Below, one piece after another: positions 16,749-25,100 of a stretch of DNA of 64,000 bases; the first letter of the stretch is position 1, and every line of letters begins with the position of its first letter. Both the position numbers and the translations under genes were made by a program. Source of the stretch: Oceanicaulis sp. HTCC2633 (GTDB taxonomy: Bacteria; Pseudomonadota; Alphaproteobacteria; Caulobacterales; Maricaulaceae); contig NZ_CH672428.1 in NCBI RefSeq assembly GCF_000152745.1, positions 3,070,488 to 3,134,487 on the forward strand, in the 5' to 3' direction. Below the pieces are notes generated by a model that saw only the letters and a program-made list of their open reading frames with translations, had not been told where the DNA came from and ran no database searches.

Positions 16749-17336
16749 ATGAGCCTGACGCGAACCACGCCGCCCGCGACCGAACCGGTCAGCGTGGAGG
16801 CGGCGAAAGCCTGGCTCAGGGTAAGCCATTCCGAGGATGACGCCCTGATCGGCGATCTGATCGAAAGCGCCTGCGAGCATGTCGAAACCCGGACCGGGCT
16901 GGCGCTGATCACCCAGAGCTGGCGCGAGCGGCTGGAGGACTGGCCGCGCGACCGGATGAGCGCATCCGGGCTTGCGGTTCAGCTCGCACGGGCGCCGCTT
17001 GTGAGCGTTGAGGCGGTCAGGGTGCGAGCGGGCGATGGTGCTCTGACAGACTGGAACTCTGACGAATACCGGGTGGAAACGGGCGTGCCGGGGCGGCTGG
17101 TCGCCATCCTGCCCTTTGCCTTGCCGCGTCCGGAGGCGCGGGGCGGCGGCATCGAGATCGACTTCACCGCCGGCTATGGCGAAACGCCGGACGAGGTTCC
17201 CGCGCCCTTGCGCGCGGCGATCCTGCATCTGGTCGCGGCGAGCTATGGCGCGGACCGGGGCGAGGGCGGCGAGAGCCCGCCTGCGCCGGACATGGTCGAC
17301 CGTCTGCTCGCGCCGTTTGAACGGGTGCGGCTATGA
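16749..17336 (+). CDS. GTA g6: head-tail connector (adaptor)
   Basis: This 195-residue protein corresponds to the gp6-like connector family and RcGTA g6, the adaptor ring below the portal. The N-terminal half carries the family motif with EAAKAWLRVSHSEDDALI and a helix with ACEHVETRTG. The C-terminal half has DFTAGYG and AILHLVAASYG, found in this family. AGGAGG lies 7 bases before the start. The stop overlaps the next gene by four bases, which in this cluster is g8 and not g7. Confidence 0.88.
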   Translation: MSLTRTTPPATEPVSVEAAKAWLRVSHSEDDALIGDLIESACEHVETRTGLALITQSWRERLEDWPRDRMSASGLAVQLARAPLVSVEAVRVRAGDGALTDWNSDEYRVETGVPGRLVAILPFALPRPEARGGGIEIDFTAGYGETPDEVPAPLRAAILHLVAASYGADRGEGGESPPAPDMVDRLLAPFERVRL

Positions 17337-17749
17337 GCGCGGAAGCCGCCTTCCAGAGCGGACTTCTGGACCATTTTCTCGCGGATGCAGGCGTGGCGAC
17401 GGTCCTCGGCGAGCGGGTGTTTGACCTGCCGCGCTCGGGCGTGCGCTATCCTTTCCTTTATCTGGGACGCGTGGAAAGTGAGGCCGCGGACGCCAGCGAA
17501 ACCAGCCTGATCGAATTGCGCCAGACCCTTCTGATAAGGGGCCGACGCGATGACGCCGAGGCGATCAAACAGGCGCTGGGCGCGATCCGCACGGCGCTCG
17601 ATACGGCGTCCCTGGCGCTGGAGCCGCCCCATACGGCGATCCATGCGCGGGTCGTCTACGCCGATCTGTTCTCAACGTCTGACAGCCGCGTGATGCAGGG
17701 GCTGGCGCGGGTGAGGGCGCTACTTCAAACTCAAGGAGACAGGCCATGA
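17333..17749 (+). CDS. GTA g8: tail terminator-like protein (DUF3168)
   Basis: This 138-residue protein belongs to the DUF3168 family, whose RcGTA member (g8) closes the top of the tail tube. The pattern of an N-terminal helix (SGLLDHFLAD), the GERVFDLPR strand and the C-terminal DLFSTSD strand with a closing helix fits. It directly follows g6 with an ATGA overlap, so the head-closure (stopper) gene usually found between them is absent. Confidence 0.85.
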   Translation: MSAEAAFQSGLLDHFLADAGVATVLGERVFDLPRSGVRYPFLYLGRVESEAADASETSLIELRQTLLIRGRRDDAEAIKQALGAIRTALDTASLALEPPHTAIHARVVYADLFSTSDSRVMQGLARVRALLQTQGDRP

Positions 17750-18162
17750 CGGCGCAGGCGGGCAAGGGTGTCTTGCTGAAAATCGGCGATGGCGGATCGC
17801 CCGAAACGTTCACGAGTCTCGCGGGTTTACGGGCGAAAACGCTTTCCCTGAACGCGCGGGCGGTGGATGTCACCCATGCCGACAGTCCGGGGCGCTGGCG
17901 TGAATTGCTGGACGGCGCCGGGGTGCGTCAGGCGGCGATTTCGGGCGCGGGGATATTCGTGGACAGCGCGGCGGACGAAACCGTGCGCGGCGTGTTCTTT
18001 GATCAGGCCCGGCGCAGCTTTCAGGTGATCGTGCCCGATTTCGGCGTCATCGAAGGCCCGTTCCTGGTCACGGCGCTGGAATATTCCGGCCGCCATGACA
18101 GCGAGGCGAGCTATTCGCTCTCATTGAGCTCCGCCGGGGCGCTGAGCTTCACCCCTCTTTGA
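17746..18162 (+). CDS. GTA g9: major tail tube protein
   Basis: This 138-residue, beta-rich protein fits the TP901-1-type major tail protein family and RcGTA g9. The family pattern is an N-terminal strand with GKGVLLKIGDGG, a stretch with ARAVDVTHADSPGRWRELLDG, and a C-terminal strand with EASYSLSLSSAG. It overlaps g8 by four bases. Its last 42 bases are overlapped on the other strand by the small lipoprotein gene. Confidence 0.92.
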   Translation: MTAQAGKGVLLKIGDGGSPETFTSLAGLRAKTLSLNARAVDVTHADSPGRWRELLDGAGVRQAAISGAGIFVDSAADETVRGVFFDQARRSFQVIVPDFGVIEGPFLVTALEYSGRHDSEASYSLSLSSAGALSFTPL

Positions 18163-18354
18163 GGTGCGGTCCTCGATCCGGCGCTGACGCTGGTGATCCT
18201 CAAGATCATTGAGGCAGGCGCGATAGGCGTCCGGATTGCGCAATTCCTCGCATTCATCCTCATAGCGCTCGTCATAGACCTCTTCGAACACGCTTTCACA
18301 GCCGCACAGAACAAGCGGCGAGGCGAGGGCGAGGAGGGCGAGAGCGCGGCGCAT
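18121..18354 (-). CDS. Small lipoprotein encoded antisense inside the GTA cluster
   Basis: This 77-residue protein has a lipoprotein signal peptide (residues 1-17 with the lipobox LCGC near residue 19) and a short, highly charged mature part with two further cysteines. AAGGA lies 6 bases before the ATG, supporting real translation. It runs against all GTA genes, fills the 250-base gap between g9 and g10, and overlaps the g9 end by 42 bases. The protein family is not recognised. It would sit in the outer membrane or on the periplasmic face of a membrane. Confidence 0.7.
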   Translation of the reverse strand: MRRALALLALASPLVLCGCESVFEEVYDERYEDECEELRNPDAYRACLNDLEDHQRQRRIEDRTSKRGEAQRPGGAQ

Positions 18355-18413
18355 GGGTCATCCTTGAGCTGGGATCCTGCGCCGAGACTAAACCCGAACT
18401 CTGGGGCTTTCAC

Positions 18414-18701
18414 ATGACAAACTTTCAACCTGGAACCGTCTCCGCGCGGCTGGGTGAGACGACGGTGCAATTGCGCCTGTCGCTCGCCGCGCTGATGCAG
18501 ATCGAGGACGCGCTGGGCGTATCCGGAATGGAAGCGCTGGCTGCGAAATTTCGCACCCTGACGGCGACGGATCTGACGGCGGTCCTGACCGCGCTTTTGC
18601 GGGCTGGCGGGCATGAGGATGCAGACGCGCTGGCGCAAGCCGCCGCGCCCGCTGAGGCCGCGCAGGCGGTGCTCGCCTGTTTTGAGGCGAACCTCAAATG
18701 A
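18414..18701 (+). CDS. GTA g10: tail assembly chaperone-like protein
   Basis: This 95-residue protein matches the GTA-specific gp10 family, with the run RLSLAALMQIEDALG and a helix ending in VLACFEANLK. In position and size it corresponds to the tail tube assembly chaperone before the tape measure gene. It has only a weak ribosome site (GGGG about 7 bases upstream). The stop overlaps the next start by four bases. Confidence 0.85.
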   Translation: MTNFQPGTVSARLGETTVQLRLSLAALMQIEDALGVSGMEALAAKFRTLTATDLTAVLTALLRAGGHEDADALAQAAAPAEAAQAVLACFEANLK

Positions 18702-18904
18702 GCCCGCACTGGCGAGGCTGGTTCGCGCTGGGCGTGCTGCGCTTCGGGCTGAACCCGGAGCTGTTCTGGCGCCTGTCGGTTCTTGAGTGGCGGGCGCTGT
18801 GCGCGGCTCTTGCGCCGGGCGCCGCGCCGCCGCCGGATCGGAGCGTGCTGGACACGCTGATGCGGCGTTATCCCGATGGAGCGAAACATGACCGACACCT
18901 TTGA
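18698..18904 (+). CDS. GTA g10.1: small tail assembly chaperone (phage TAC-like)
   Basis: This 68-residue protein corresponds to the RcGTA g10.1 family. Its hallmark is a helix with FALGVLRFGLNPELFWRLS followed by an EWRALCAAL helix and a short charged end. It overlaps g10 by four bases and the next gene by 17 bases. The pair g10/g10.1 is analogous to the lambda gpG/gpGT chaperones, here as two adjacent frames rather than a frameshift. Confidence 0.85.
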   Translation: MSPHWRGWFALGVLRFGLNPELFWRLSVLEWRALCAALAPGAAPPPDRSVLDTLMRRYPDGAKHDRHL

Positions 18905-19421
18905 TCTGTCCGAGCTGGCCTCCGGCGCCAGCGCGGCGCGCAGCGAACTCAAGGAGACGGCGCGCGAAGGCACGCTGGCGGCGCAAGCCCTGTCAGAGGC
19001 GTTTGAGAGCGCCGGGCGAGACATCGCCAACAGCCTTGAAGGGGCGGCGCGGTCGGGCGAATTGAGCTTTTCCGCGCTCGCAGAACAGATCGCCCAGAGC
19101 TTTGCGCAGATCGCGCTCGATCAGTTCGTGCTGCAGCCCGTTTCGGGGCTTCTGGGCAATGCGGCGAGCCTTCTGGGCGGGGTGCTGGGCCAGCGCGCCG
19201 AGGGCGGGCCGGTTCTGGCGGGCGAGCGGTATCTCGTGGGCGAACGGGGGCCGGAAGTGTTCACGCCGTCTCAGTCGGGCGCGATCTCGCCCCTGGGCGC
19301 CGCGCCGATCTCGATCACCATCAATACGCAGGGTGGAACACTGGAAAGTATTCGCCGGTCTGAAAGCCAGATCGCGGCGGCGGTGGCGCGGGCGGTGCAG
19401 CGCGGAGGGCGTCAGCTATGA
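18888..19421 (+). CDS. GTA g11: tape measure protein
   Basis: This 177-residue protein has the expected two parts. The first is a helical region (about residues 1-75, ending in the lambda-type segment SFAQIALDQFV). The second is a C-terminal part with the conserved GERGPEVFTPS motif near residue 115. Length sets GTA tail length; this protein is somewhat shorter than my recollection of the RcGTA one (about 219), implying an equal or shorter tail. The ATG at 18888 is chosen because GGAG lies 6 bases before it; the earlier start at 18876 lacks one. Confidence 0.88.
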   Translation: MTDTFDLSELASGASAARSELKETAREGTLAAQALSEAFESAGRDIANSLEGAARSGELSFSALAEQIAQSFAQIALDQFVLQPVSGLLGNAASLLGGVLGQRAEGGPVLAGERYLVGERGPEVFTPSQSGAISPLGAAPISITINTQGGTLESIRRSESQIAAAVARAVQRGGRQL

Positions 19422-20035
19422 GCGGGTTTCACGATGTGCGCTTTCCGTTGTCGATCGGGCTCGACGCGCGCGGCGGGCCGGAACGGCGCACTGAGATCGT
19501 CACGCTCAATTCGGGCCGTGAGGAGCGCAACGCCGTCTGGCGCGATTCCCGGCGGCGCTGGGATGCCGCGCCGGGGGTGAGGTCGCAATCAGATCTGGCG
19601 CGCCTCGTCGCCTTTTTCGAGGCGCGGCGGGGTCGGCTGCACGCCTTCCGCTTCACCGATCCGTTCGATCACAGCTCGGCCCTGAGCGGTCAGGCGCCCG
19701 GACCGTTCGATCAGGGGATCGGGACCGGGGATGGCGCCCGTACGCGCTTTCAGCTGTCCAAGACCTATGGCGATGCGGCCAACGCCTGGCGGCGTCCGAT
19801 CACCCATCCACAGCCTGACAGCCTGCGCGTGGCGGTGGACGGCGTGGAGACCGGTTTCGGGCTGGAGCCGGATGGCTGGATTGTCTTCGCAGCGCCGCCC
19901 GCCGACGGCGCCCTGATCACCGCGGGGTTTCGCTTTGACGTGCCGACCCGGTTCGACGTCGACCAGATCGAGGCGAGTCTGGAAGGCGGCGGCGCCCTGA
20001 TTGCGTCGGTCCCCTTGCTGGAAGTCCGGCTTTAG
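19418..20035 (+). CDS. GTA g12: distal tail protein (DUF2460)
   Basis: This 205-residue protein belongs to the DUF2460/GTA g12 family, which forms the ring at the lower end of the tail tube. Typical family features are the opening FHDVRFPLSIG, the segment RLHAFRFTDPFDHSS near residue 70, and the C-terminal FRFDVPTRFDVD near residue 175. It overlaps the tape measure gene by four bases. It is followed not by g13 but by an SRPBCC gene. Confidence 0.93.
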   Translation: MSGFHDVRFPLSIGLDARGGPERRTEIVTLNSGREERNAVWRDSRRRWDAAPGVRSQSDLARLVAFFEARRGRLHAFRFTDPFDHSSALSGQAPGPFDQGIGTGDGARTRFQLSKTYGDAANAWRRPITHPQPDSLRVAVDGVETGFGLEPDGWIVFAAPPADGALITAGFRFDVPTRFDVDQIEASLEGGGALIASVPLLEVRL

Positions 20036-20092
20036 GGCTGGACAGGCGCGCAGTTCAGCGCCCTCATGTTCGGGCAGACTGGGGAGAATGAC

Positions 20093-20650
20093 ATGATCGC
20101 TTGGATTGCCGCATTGACGCTTCTGCAGGCCGCGCCCGAAGCGCCCGCCCTTGAGGTGTTCGAGGTGCAGGGCTTTCGCAGCCAGATCGTCGTGGAGATC
20201 GCGGCGCCGCGCGCGGAGGTGTTCGAGGCGGCGACCGGCGATGTCTCGCCCTGGTGGGATCACACCTTCTGGCCGGGACCGGCGGAGCTGGTGATCGAGC
20301 CCGAAGTGGGCGGCCTGTTCTATGAGCGCTTTGAAGCGGGACAGCCCGATGGCGTGGTCCATGCACGGGTGATCTTCGTGCGGGCGCCCGAACAGCTTCG
20401 GCTGGATGGCCCGCTGGGCCTGAGCGGGCGGGCCGTGCAGCTGGTGTCGAGCTGGACCCTGGAAGAGGGCGAAAACCCGGACGAGACGCGCTTCACCGTC
20501 GATCTCGCAATCACAGGCGAGGTGGATGAGGAGCTTGCGGGCATCGTGCGTCGCGTCTGGGTGCATTTCATCCAAGGCCGGCTCAAACCCTATATGGAAG
20601 CGGGCTGTCATCTGGAGCCTGAAGCGCCCTGCGCGGCGTTTGAGGAATGA
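20093..20650 (+). CDS. Exported SRPBCC (START-like) domain protein inserted in the GTA cluster
   Basis: This 185-residue protein has a short hydrophobic leader (about residues 1-15) and then an SRPBCC/AHSA1-like fold. The beta strand QIVVEIAAPRAEVFEAAT is followed by SPWWDHTFWPGPAELVIE and a closing long helix (RVWVHFIQGRLKPYME). The fold binds hydrophobic ligands. No GTA or phage role is known for it. GGGGAG lies 6 bases before the ATG at 20093. It sits on the same strand as the GTA genes, between g12 and g13, and is followed by repeats and a terminator, so it looks like an inserted host gene. Confidence 0.75.
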   Translation: MIAWIAALTLLQAAPEAPALEVFEVQGFRSQIVVEIAAPRAEVFEAATGDVSPWWDHTFWPGPAELVIEPEVGGLFYERFEAGQPDGVVHARVIFVRAPEQLRLDGPLGLSGRAVQLVSSWTLEEGENPDETRFTVDLAITGEVDEELAGIVRRVWVHFIQGRLKPYMEAGCHLEPEAPCAAFEE

Positions 20651-20701
20651 TGCAGTCGCGCTGACGACTTTTCTCTTTTCTCCTTCGCTCCGCTCAGTCG
20701 A

Positions 20702-20822
20702 TCCTCGCTAAAGCTGCGGGCGGCCCTTGGCCTTGCGAGCCTTTCAGGCTCGGTTTTGAGAGTTCCTCGCTTTGCTGCGGGCGCGCGGTCGCGCTTGCGG
20801 GCCTTTCAGGCTCGGGGTGCTC
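20702..20822. repeat. Two tandem copies of a ~60-base intergenic repeat with hairpins
   Basis: The copies span about 20702-20760 and 20764-20822. Both share TCCTCGCT, GCTGCGGGC and GCCTTTCAGGCTCGG. Each contains a small hairpin: CGAGCC-TTTCA-GGCTCG at 20736-20752 and a variant at 20798-20814. A weaker related stretch (TCCTTCGCTCCGCTCAG) precedes them. They fill the space between the SRPBCC gene and g13 and look like a REP-type or inserted element. Confidence 0.65.
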
Positions 20823-20847
20823 AGTCTGAAATGATGTTGCTTTGTGA

Positions 20848-20873
20848 CCCCGGCGCGTGCGTCGGGGTTTTTT
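20848..20873 (+). terminator. Intrinsic terminator directly before GTA g13
   Basis: An 8-base stem (CCCCGGCG with CGTCGGGG, one G-U pair) with a 4-base loop is followed by six T. The g13 ribosome site begins four bases later. It probably ends the SRPBCC transcript, and it would also block a full-length GTA transcript unless read through. Confidence 0.85.
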
Positions 20874-20885
20874 GTTGGAGGTCGC

Positions 20886-21743
20886 ATGATCGACATTCCA
20901 CCGGCCTTGCAGGCGAAACTCGATGCGGGCGCCACGACCTTGTGCTGGGTCTGGATCCTGACCCGCCAGGACGGCATGAAATTCGGTTTTACCGACCATG
21001 ATCAGGTGCTGGAGCTTGAAGGCGTAAGCTGTGAGCCGGCTTCAGGTTTTACCCATGGCGATCTGCGCAGCGAGACCGGCGGCGCGCCCGCTCGCGGCGC
21101 CGTGTTCGGTCAGCTCGACTCCGGCGTCATCACGCGCGCGGACATTGCCGCCGGCGTCTGGGACGGGGCGGGGTTGGCGCTTTATCGCGTCGACTGGACC
21201 GAACCGTCGCTATTCTGGCGCGCCTTCACTGGCGAGCTGGGCGAGATCCGCCATGGTGATCAGGGCTTTGAAGCGGATGTTTCAGGCTTGAGCGCGCGCC
21301 TCAATCGCACCATCGGGCGGGCCTTTTCGCGCTTGTGTGATGCGGAGCTGGGGGATGCGCGCTGCGGCGTCGATCTGGACGCCGCCGGGTGCCGGGCGGA
21401 GGGCGCTGTGTCTGAACAGATCACCGCGCGGGCCATGAGGGTCAGCGGCGCGAACAGCCTGGATGCGTCTGCGCTAACCCATGGCGTGCTGAGCTGGCCG
21501 GGCGCGAGCTGGCCTGATCAGCGCATCGTGTCGGCGCGGAATGAGGGCGCCGAGCGGGTGATCGAGCTTGAGGGCGCCGTGCCCGAAGGTGTGACGGTGG
21601 GACAGGCGGTGCATTTGAACAGGGGCTGTGACAAGCGCTTTGAAACCTGCGCCTCCCGCTTCAACAACGCGTTGAACTTTCGCGGCTGCCCGCACATGCC
21701 GGGCAATGACGCCTTGATCCGGCCCGTGAGCGCGCGGCGATGA
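20886..21743 (+). CDS. GTA g13: tail hub protein (DUF2163)
   Basis: This 285-residue protein matches the DUF2163/GTA g13 family, the trimeric hub at the tail tip. It opens with the family stretch around LCWVWILTRQDG and TDHDQVL. It ends in a cysteine-rich region in which CDKRFETCASRF and a later GCPHMPG probably bind a metal or Fe-S cluster. GGAGG lies about 5 bases before the ATG, and the terminator described above lies immediately upstream. The stop overlaps g14 by four bases. Confidence 0.93.
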   Translation: MIDIPPALQAKLDAGATTLCWVWILTRQDGMKFGFTDHDQVLELEGVSCEPASGFTHGDLRSETGGAPARGAVFGQLDSGVITRADIAAGVWDGAGLALYRVDWTEPSLFWRAFTGELGEIRHGDQGFEADVSGLSARLNRTIGRAFSRLCDAELGDARCGVDLDAAGCRAEGAVSEQITARAMRVSGANSLDASALTHGVLSWPGASWPDQRIVSARNEGAERVIELEGAVPEGVTVGQAVHLNRGCDKRFETCASRFNNALNFRGCPHMPGNDALIRPVSARR

Positions 21744-22162
21744 GAGCCCTGATCCTCTCCGAGGCGCGCAGCTGGATCGGCACGCCCTACCATCATCAGA
21801 TGAGCGTGAAGGGCGCAGGCTGTGACTGTCTGGGCCTGGTGCGCGGAGTGTGGCGGGCTCTGTGCGGACCCGAACCCGAAGTCCTGCCGCCCTATGCGCC
21901 GGACTGGTCCGAACGCACAGGCATCGACACCTTGAGCGCCGCGGCGGGGCGCTGGCTGGTTCCGCTTGAAGCCTTGCATGCCCGGCCCGGCGACGTGCTG
22001 CTGTTTCGCTATGCGCCGAACGGCTTTGCCCGCCATTGCGCGATCTTGAGTGAACCCGATCGCATCTTGCACGCCTGGCGCGGGCAGAGCGTGTGCGAGA
22101 CCGCGCTGGGGCCGTTCTGGCGGCGCCGGATTTCGGGCGCCTATGCCTTCCCTCAAAATTAG
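21740..22162 (+). CDS. GTA g14: NlpC/P60-type peptidase
   Basis: This 140-residue cell-wall peptidase of the tail tip is thought to open peptidoglycan during DNA delivery. The catalytic cysteine lies in GAGCDCLGL near residue 30 and the histidine in ARHCAILSE near residue 98, followed by the family's HAWRG near residue 112. The opening SEARSWIGTPYHH is typical of the GTA version. It overlaps g13 by four bases. Confidence 0.93.
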   Translation: MRALILSEARSWIGTPYHHQMSVKGAGCDCLGLVRGVWRALCGPEPEVLPPYAPDWSERTGIDTLSAAAGRWLVPLEALHARPGDVLLFRYAPNGFARHCAILSEPDRILHAWRGQSVCETALGPFWRRRISGAYAFPQN

Positions 22163-22174
22163 TGCGAGGACCTT

Positions 22175-25100
22175 ATGGGCCAGCTTCTCCTGACCGCCGC
22201 CGGACAGGCGGGGGCGTCCTTTCTGCAGGCGGGCGTGTCGACATTTGTCGGCGATCTGTTTGCACCCGACCGTGAAGGCCCGCGCCTTGAGGGCCTGAAC
22301 GTTCAGACCTCGACCGAGGGCGCCTTCGTACCCATCGTCTATGGGCGTATGCGTCTCTCCGGGCAGGTGATCTGGATGGGGCCCGTGACCGAAACCGCAC
22401 GCAGTTCAGGCGGCGGCAAGGGCGGGCCGGAGCTGACCGAGTATCAGTATGCCGCCAGCTTCGCCGTGGCGCTGTGCGAGGGTCCGATCTCGGGCGTGGG
22501 GCGTATCTGGGCCAACGGTGAGATCCTGAGCCACGACGCCGCCGTGATGCGGCTTCACACAGGACGGGAGGATCAGGCGCCCGACCCGCTGATCGAGGCG
22601 GTGGAAGGGGCAGCGCCCGCCTATCGCGGGCTCGCCTACATGGTGTTTGAAGACCTGCCGCTCGATGGCTTTGGCGCGCGCCTGCCAAACTTGAGCTTTG
22701 AAGTGCTGGGCGCCGGGGCTGATCAAAGCGAAGCGCCTCAGCTCGAACAGCTTGTGCAGGGCGTGTGCCTGATCCCGGCCTCGGGCGAGTTCGCCTACGC
22801 CACCGAGCCGGTCTTCCGCGAAGTGCGCGAGGGGGAAGAGCGGGCCGAGAACGTCCACACCAGCCGCGCCTTCACCAATCTCGATGCGGCGCTCGATGAT
22901 ATGGAAGCGCGCCTGCCGAATGTGAGATCCGTCGCGCTGGTGACGAGCTGGTTCGGGACCGATCTGCGCTGCGATCAGTGCCGGATCCGGCCTGGCGTCG
23001 AGACGCGCGAGAAGCGGACTCGTCCGCTGAGCTGGCGTGTGGCGGGGCTGGATCGGGCGAGCGCGCATCTGGTGTCGCAGAAGGACGACGCCCCGGTCTA
23101 TGGCGGCACGCCGTCTGACGACACGGTGATCGCCTGCATCCGGGCGCTCAAGCAGCGCGGCTACGAAGTCACGCTCTATCCCTTCATCCTGATGGATATT
23201 CCCGGCGACACGCTGACCGACAACCCCTATGGCGGCGGCTTTCAGCCCGCCTATCCCTGGCGGGGACGGATCAGTTCGAGCCCTGCGCCCGGCCAGTCCG
23301 GAAGCCCCGATCAGAGCGCGACAGCAACGGCGCAGGTGGACGCCTTCTTTGGCGGCGCGAGGGCGTCGGACTTCAGCCTGTCGGGCGATGAGGTGCGTTA
23401 TTCGGGGGCGGAGGATTGGGGCTTTGACCGCTTCATCCTGCACCATGCCATGCTGGCGAAGGCGGCCGGCGGGGTGGAAAGCCTGCTGATCGGCTCTGAG
23501 ATGGTGGCGCTCAATCAGGTGCGATCAAGCCGCACGACCTATCCTGCAGTTGAGCGCCTGAAGGCGTTGGCGAGTGAGGTGCGGGCGCTGGTCGGGCCGG
23601 ATGTGAAGCTCTCCTATGCGGCGGATTGGTCCGAATATGCCGGCCATGCGCCGTCGGACGGGTCCGGGGACCGCCTGTTTCATCTGGATCCGCTCTGGGC
23701 CGATCCGGATGTGGATTATATCGGGATCGACTGGTACGGCCCGCTGTCGGACTGGCGCGAGGGCGAGGCCCATGCGGACGCTGCTGCGGGATCGATCCAT
23801 GACCGCGCCTATCTGAGCGCGAATGTCGAGGGCGGCGAGGGCGGGGACTGGTATTACGCCAGCGACGCCGACCGTCAGGCGCAGAGTCGCACCCCCATCA
23901 GCGACGGCGCGTATGGCGAGGACTGGATCTGGGCCTATAAGCGCCTGCCCGACTGGTGGTCGAACGCCCATCATGACCGGGTGGACGGGGTGCGCGCCAG
24001 CATGCCCACGGACTGGACGCCGGGCCTGAAGCCGATCCGTTTTGTCGAGCTGGGCTGCCCGGCGGTCGACAAGGGCTCGAACCAGCCCAATGTCTTCCTC
24101 GATCCCAAAAGCATGGAAAGCGCGGCGCCGCATTTCTCGACCGGCGCGCGCGATGACCTGATCCAGCGCCGCTATATCGAGACGCTGCTGGACTATTGGG
24201 CGCCAGAGCCGGGCCGCAATCCGGTCTCCCCGGTCTATGGCGGGCCGATGCTGGATTGCGCGCGCAGCCATGTCTGGTGCTGGGACGGGCGGCCCTTTCC
24301 GGAGTTTCCGACGCGCGAGGATGTGTGGAGCGATGGCGGCAACTGGCGGCGCGGGCACTGGCTGACAGGGCGCGCAGGGCAGTCTTCGTTGGGCGTTGTC
24401 GTGCAGGACGTGGCGCGACGGGCGGGGCTGGAGCCGCTGGATGTGTCGATGCTGGACGGCGTGCTCGCCGGTTTCATGATCGATCGTCCGCAACGCGCCC
24501 GCGATGTGATTGCGACGCTGGCGACCGTGTTCGGCTTCACCCTGACGGACCGCAGCCGCGGTCCGGTCTGCCTGCCCCTGGCGCCGCAGGGCGCGGCCAC
24601 GGCGCTGCTCAGCGATCATCTGCCCGCAGGAACGGACGGTCTGGCGTTCACGCGCGCACCGGCCGAAACGATCCCCAGGGATGCGCAACTCACCCTCATT
24701 GCCGATGAAGGCGCATACGCTCCCGCCGCGGTGATGGCGCGCGGGCTGGATCACCTCACCCATGGCGTTGTCGCCCTGACCGCGCCCGTGCTGGCGGATC
24801 GGCTGCAGGCGCAGGCCTGGGCGCGGGGGCTCCTGAACCGGGCGCGCAGCGAGGGCGACAGTCTCCTGACGGCCCTGCCGCCCTCTCTGGCGCGACTGGA
24901 GCCGGGAGATCCGGTGCGCCCGGACGCCGGACGTGTCTGGCGACTGGAGGCGCTGGAGGGGACAAGCGTGCGTCAGGCGCGTCTTGGGCGTGTGGAGGGC
25001 GGGGCGGCGACGCTGTCCGGGCCGGACCCGGTTCTCGCGCCCGCCCCGGACACCATCGGTCGCCCCTTGCTGCGCCTGCTGGACCTGCCGCTGGATCACG

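Noticed and set aside
18193-18417. Plus-strand 74-codon hydrophobic frame in the g9-g10 gap
   Set aside because: It is the antisense of the lipoprotein gene, has no ribosome site, and its hydrophobic run mirrors the charged mature part of that protein.
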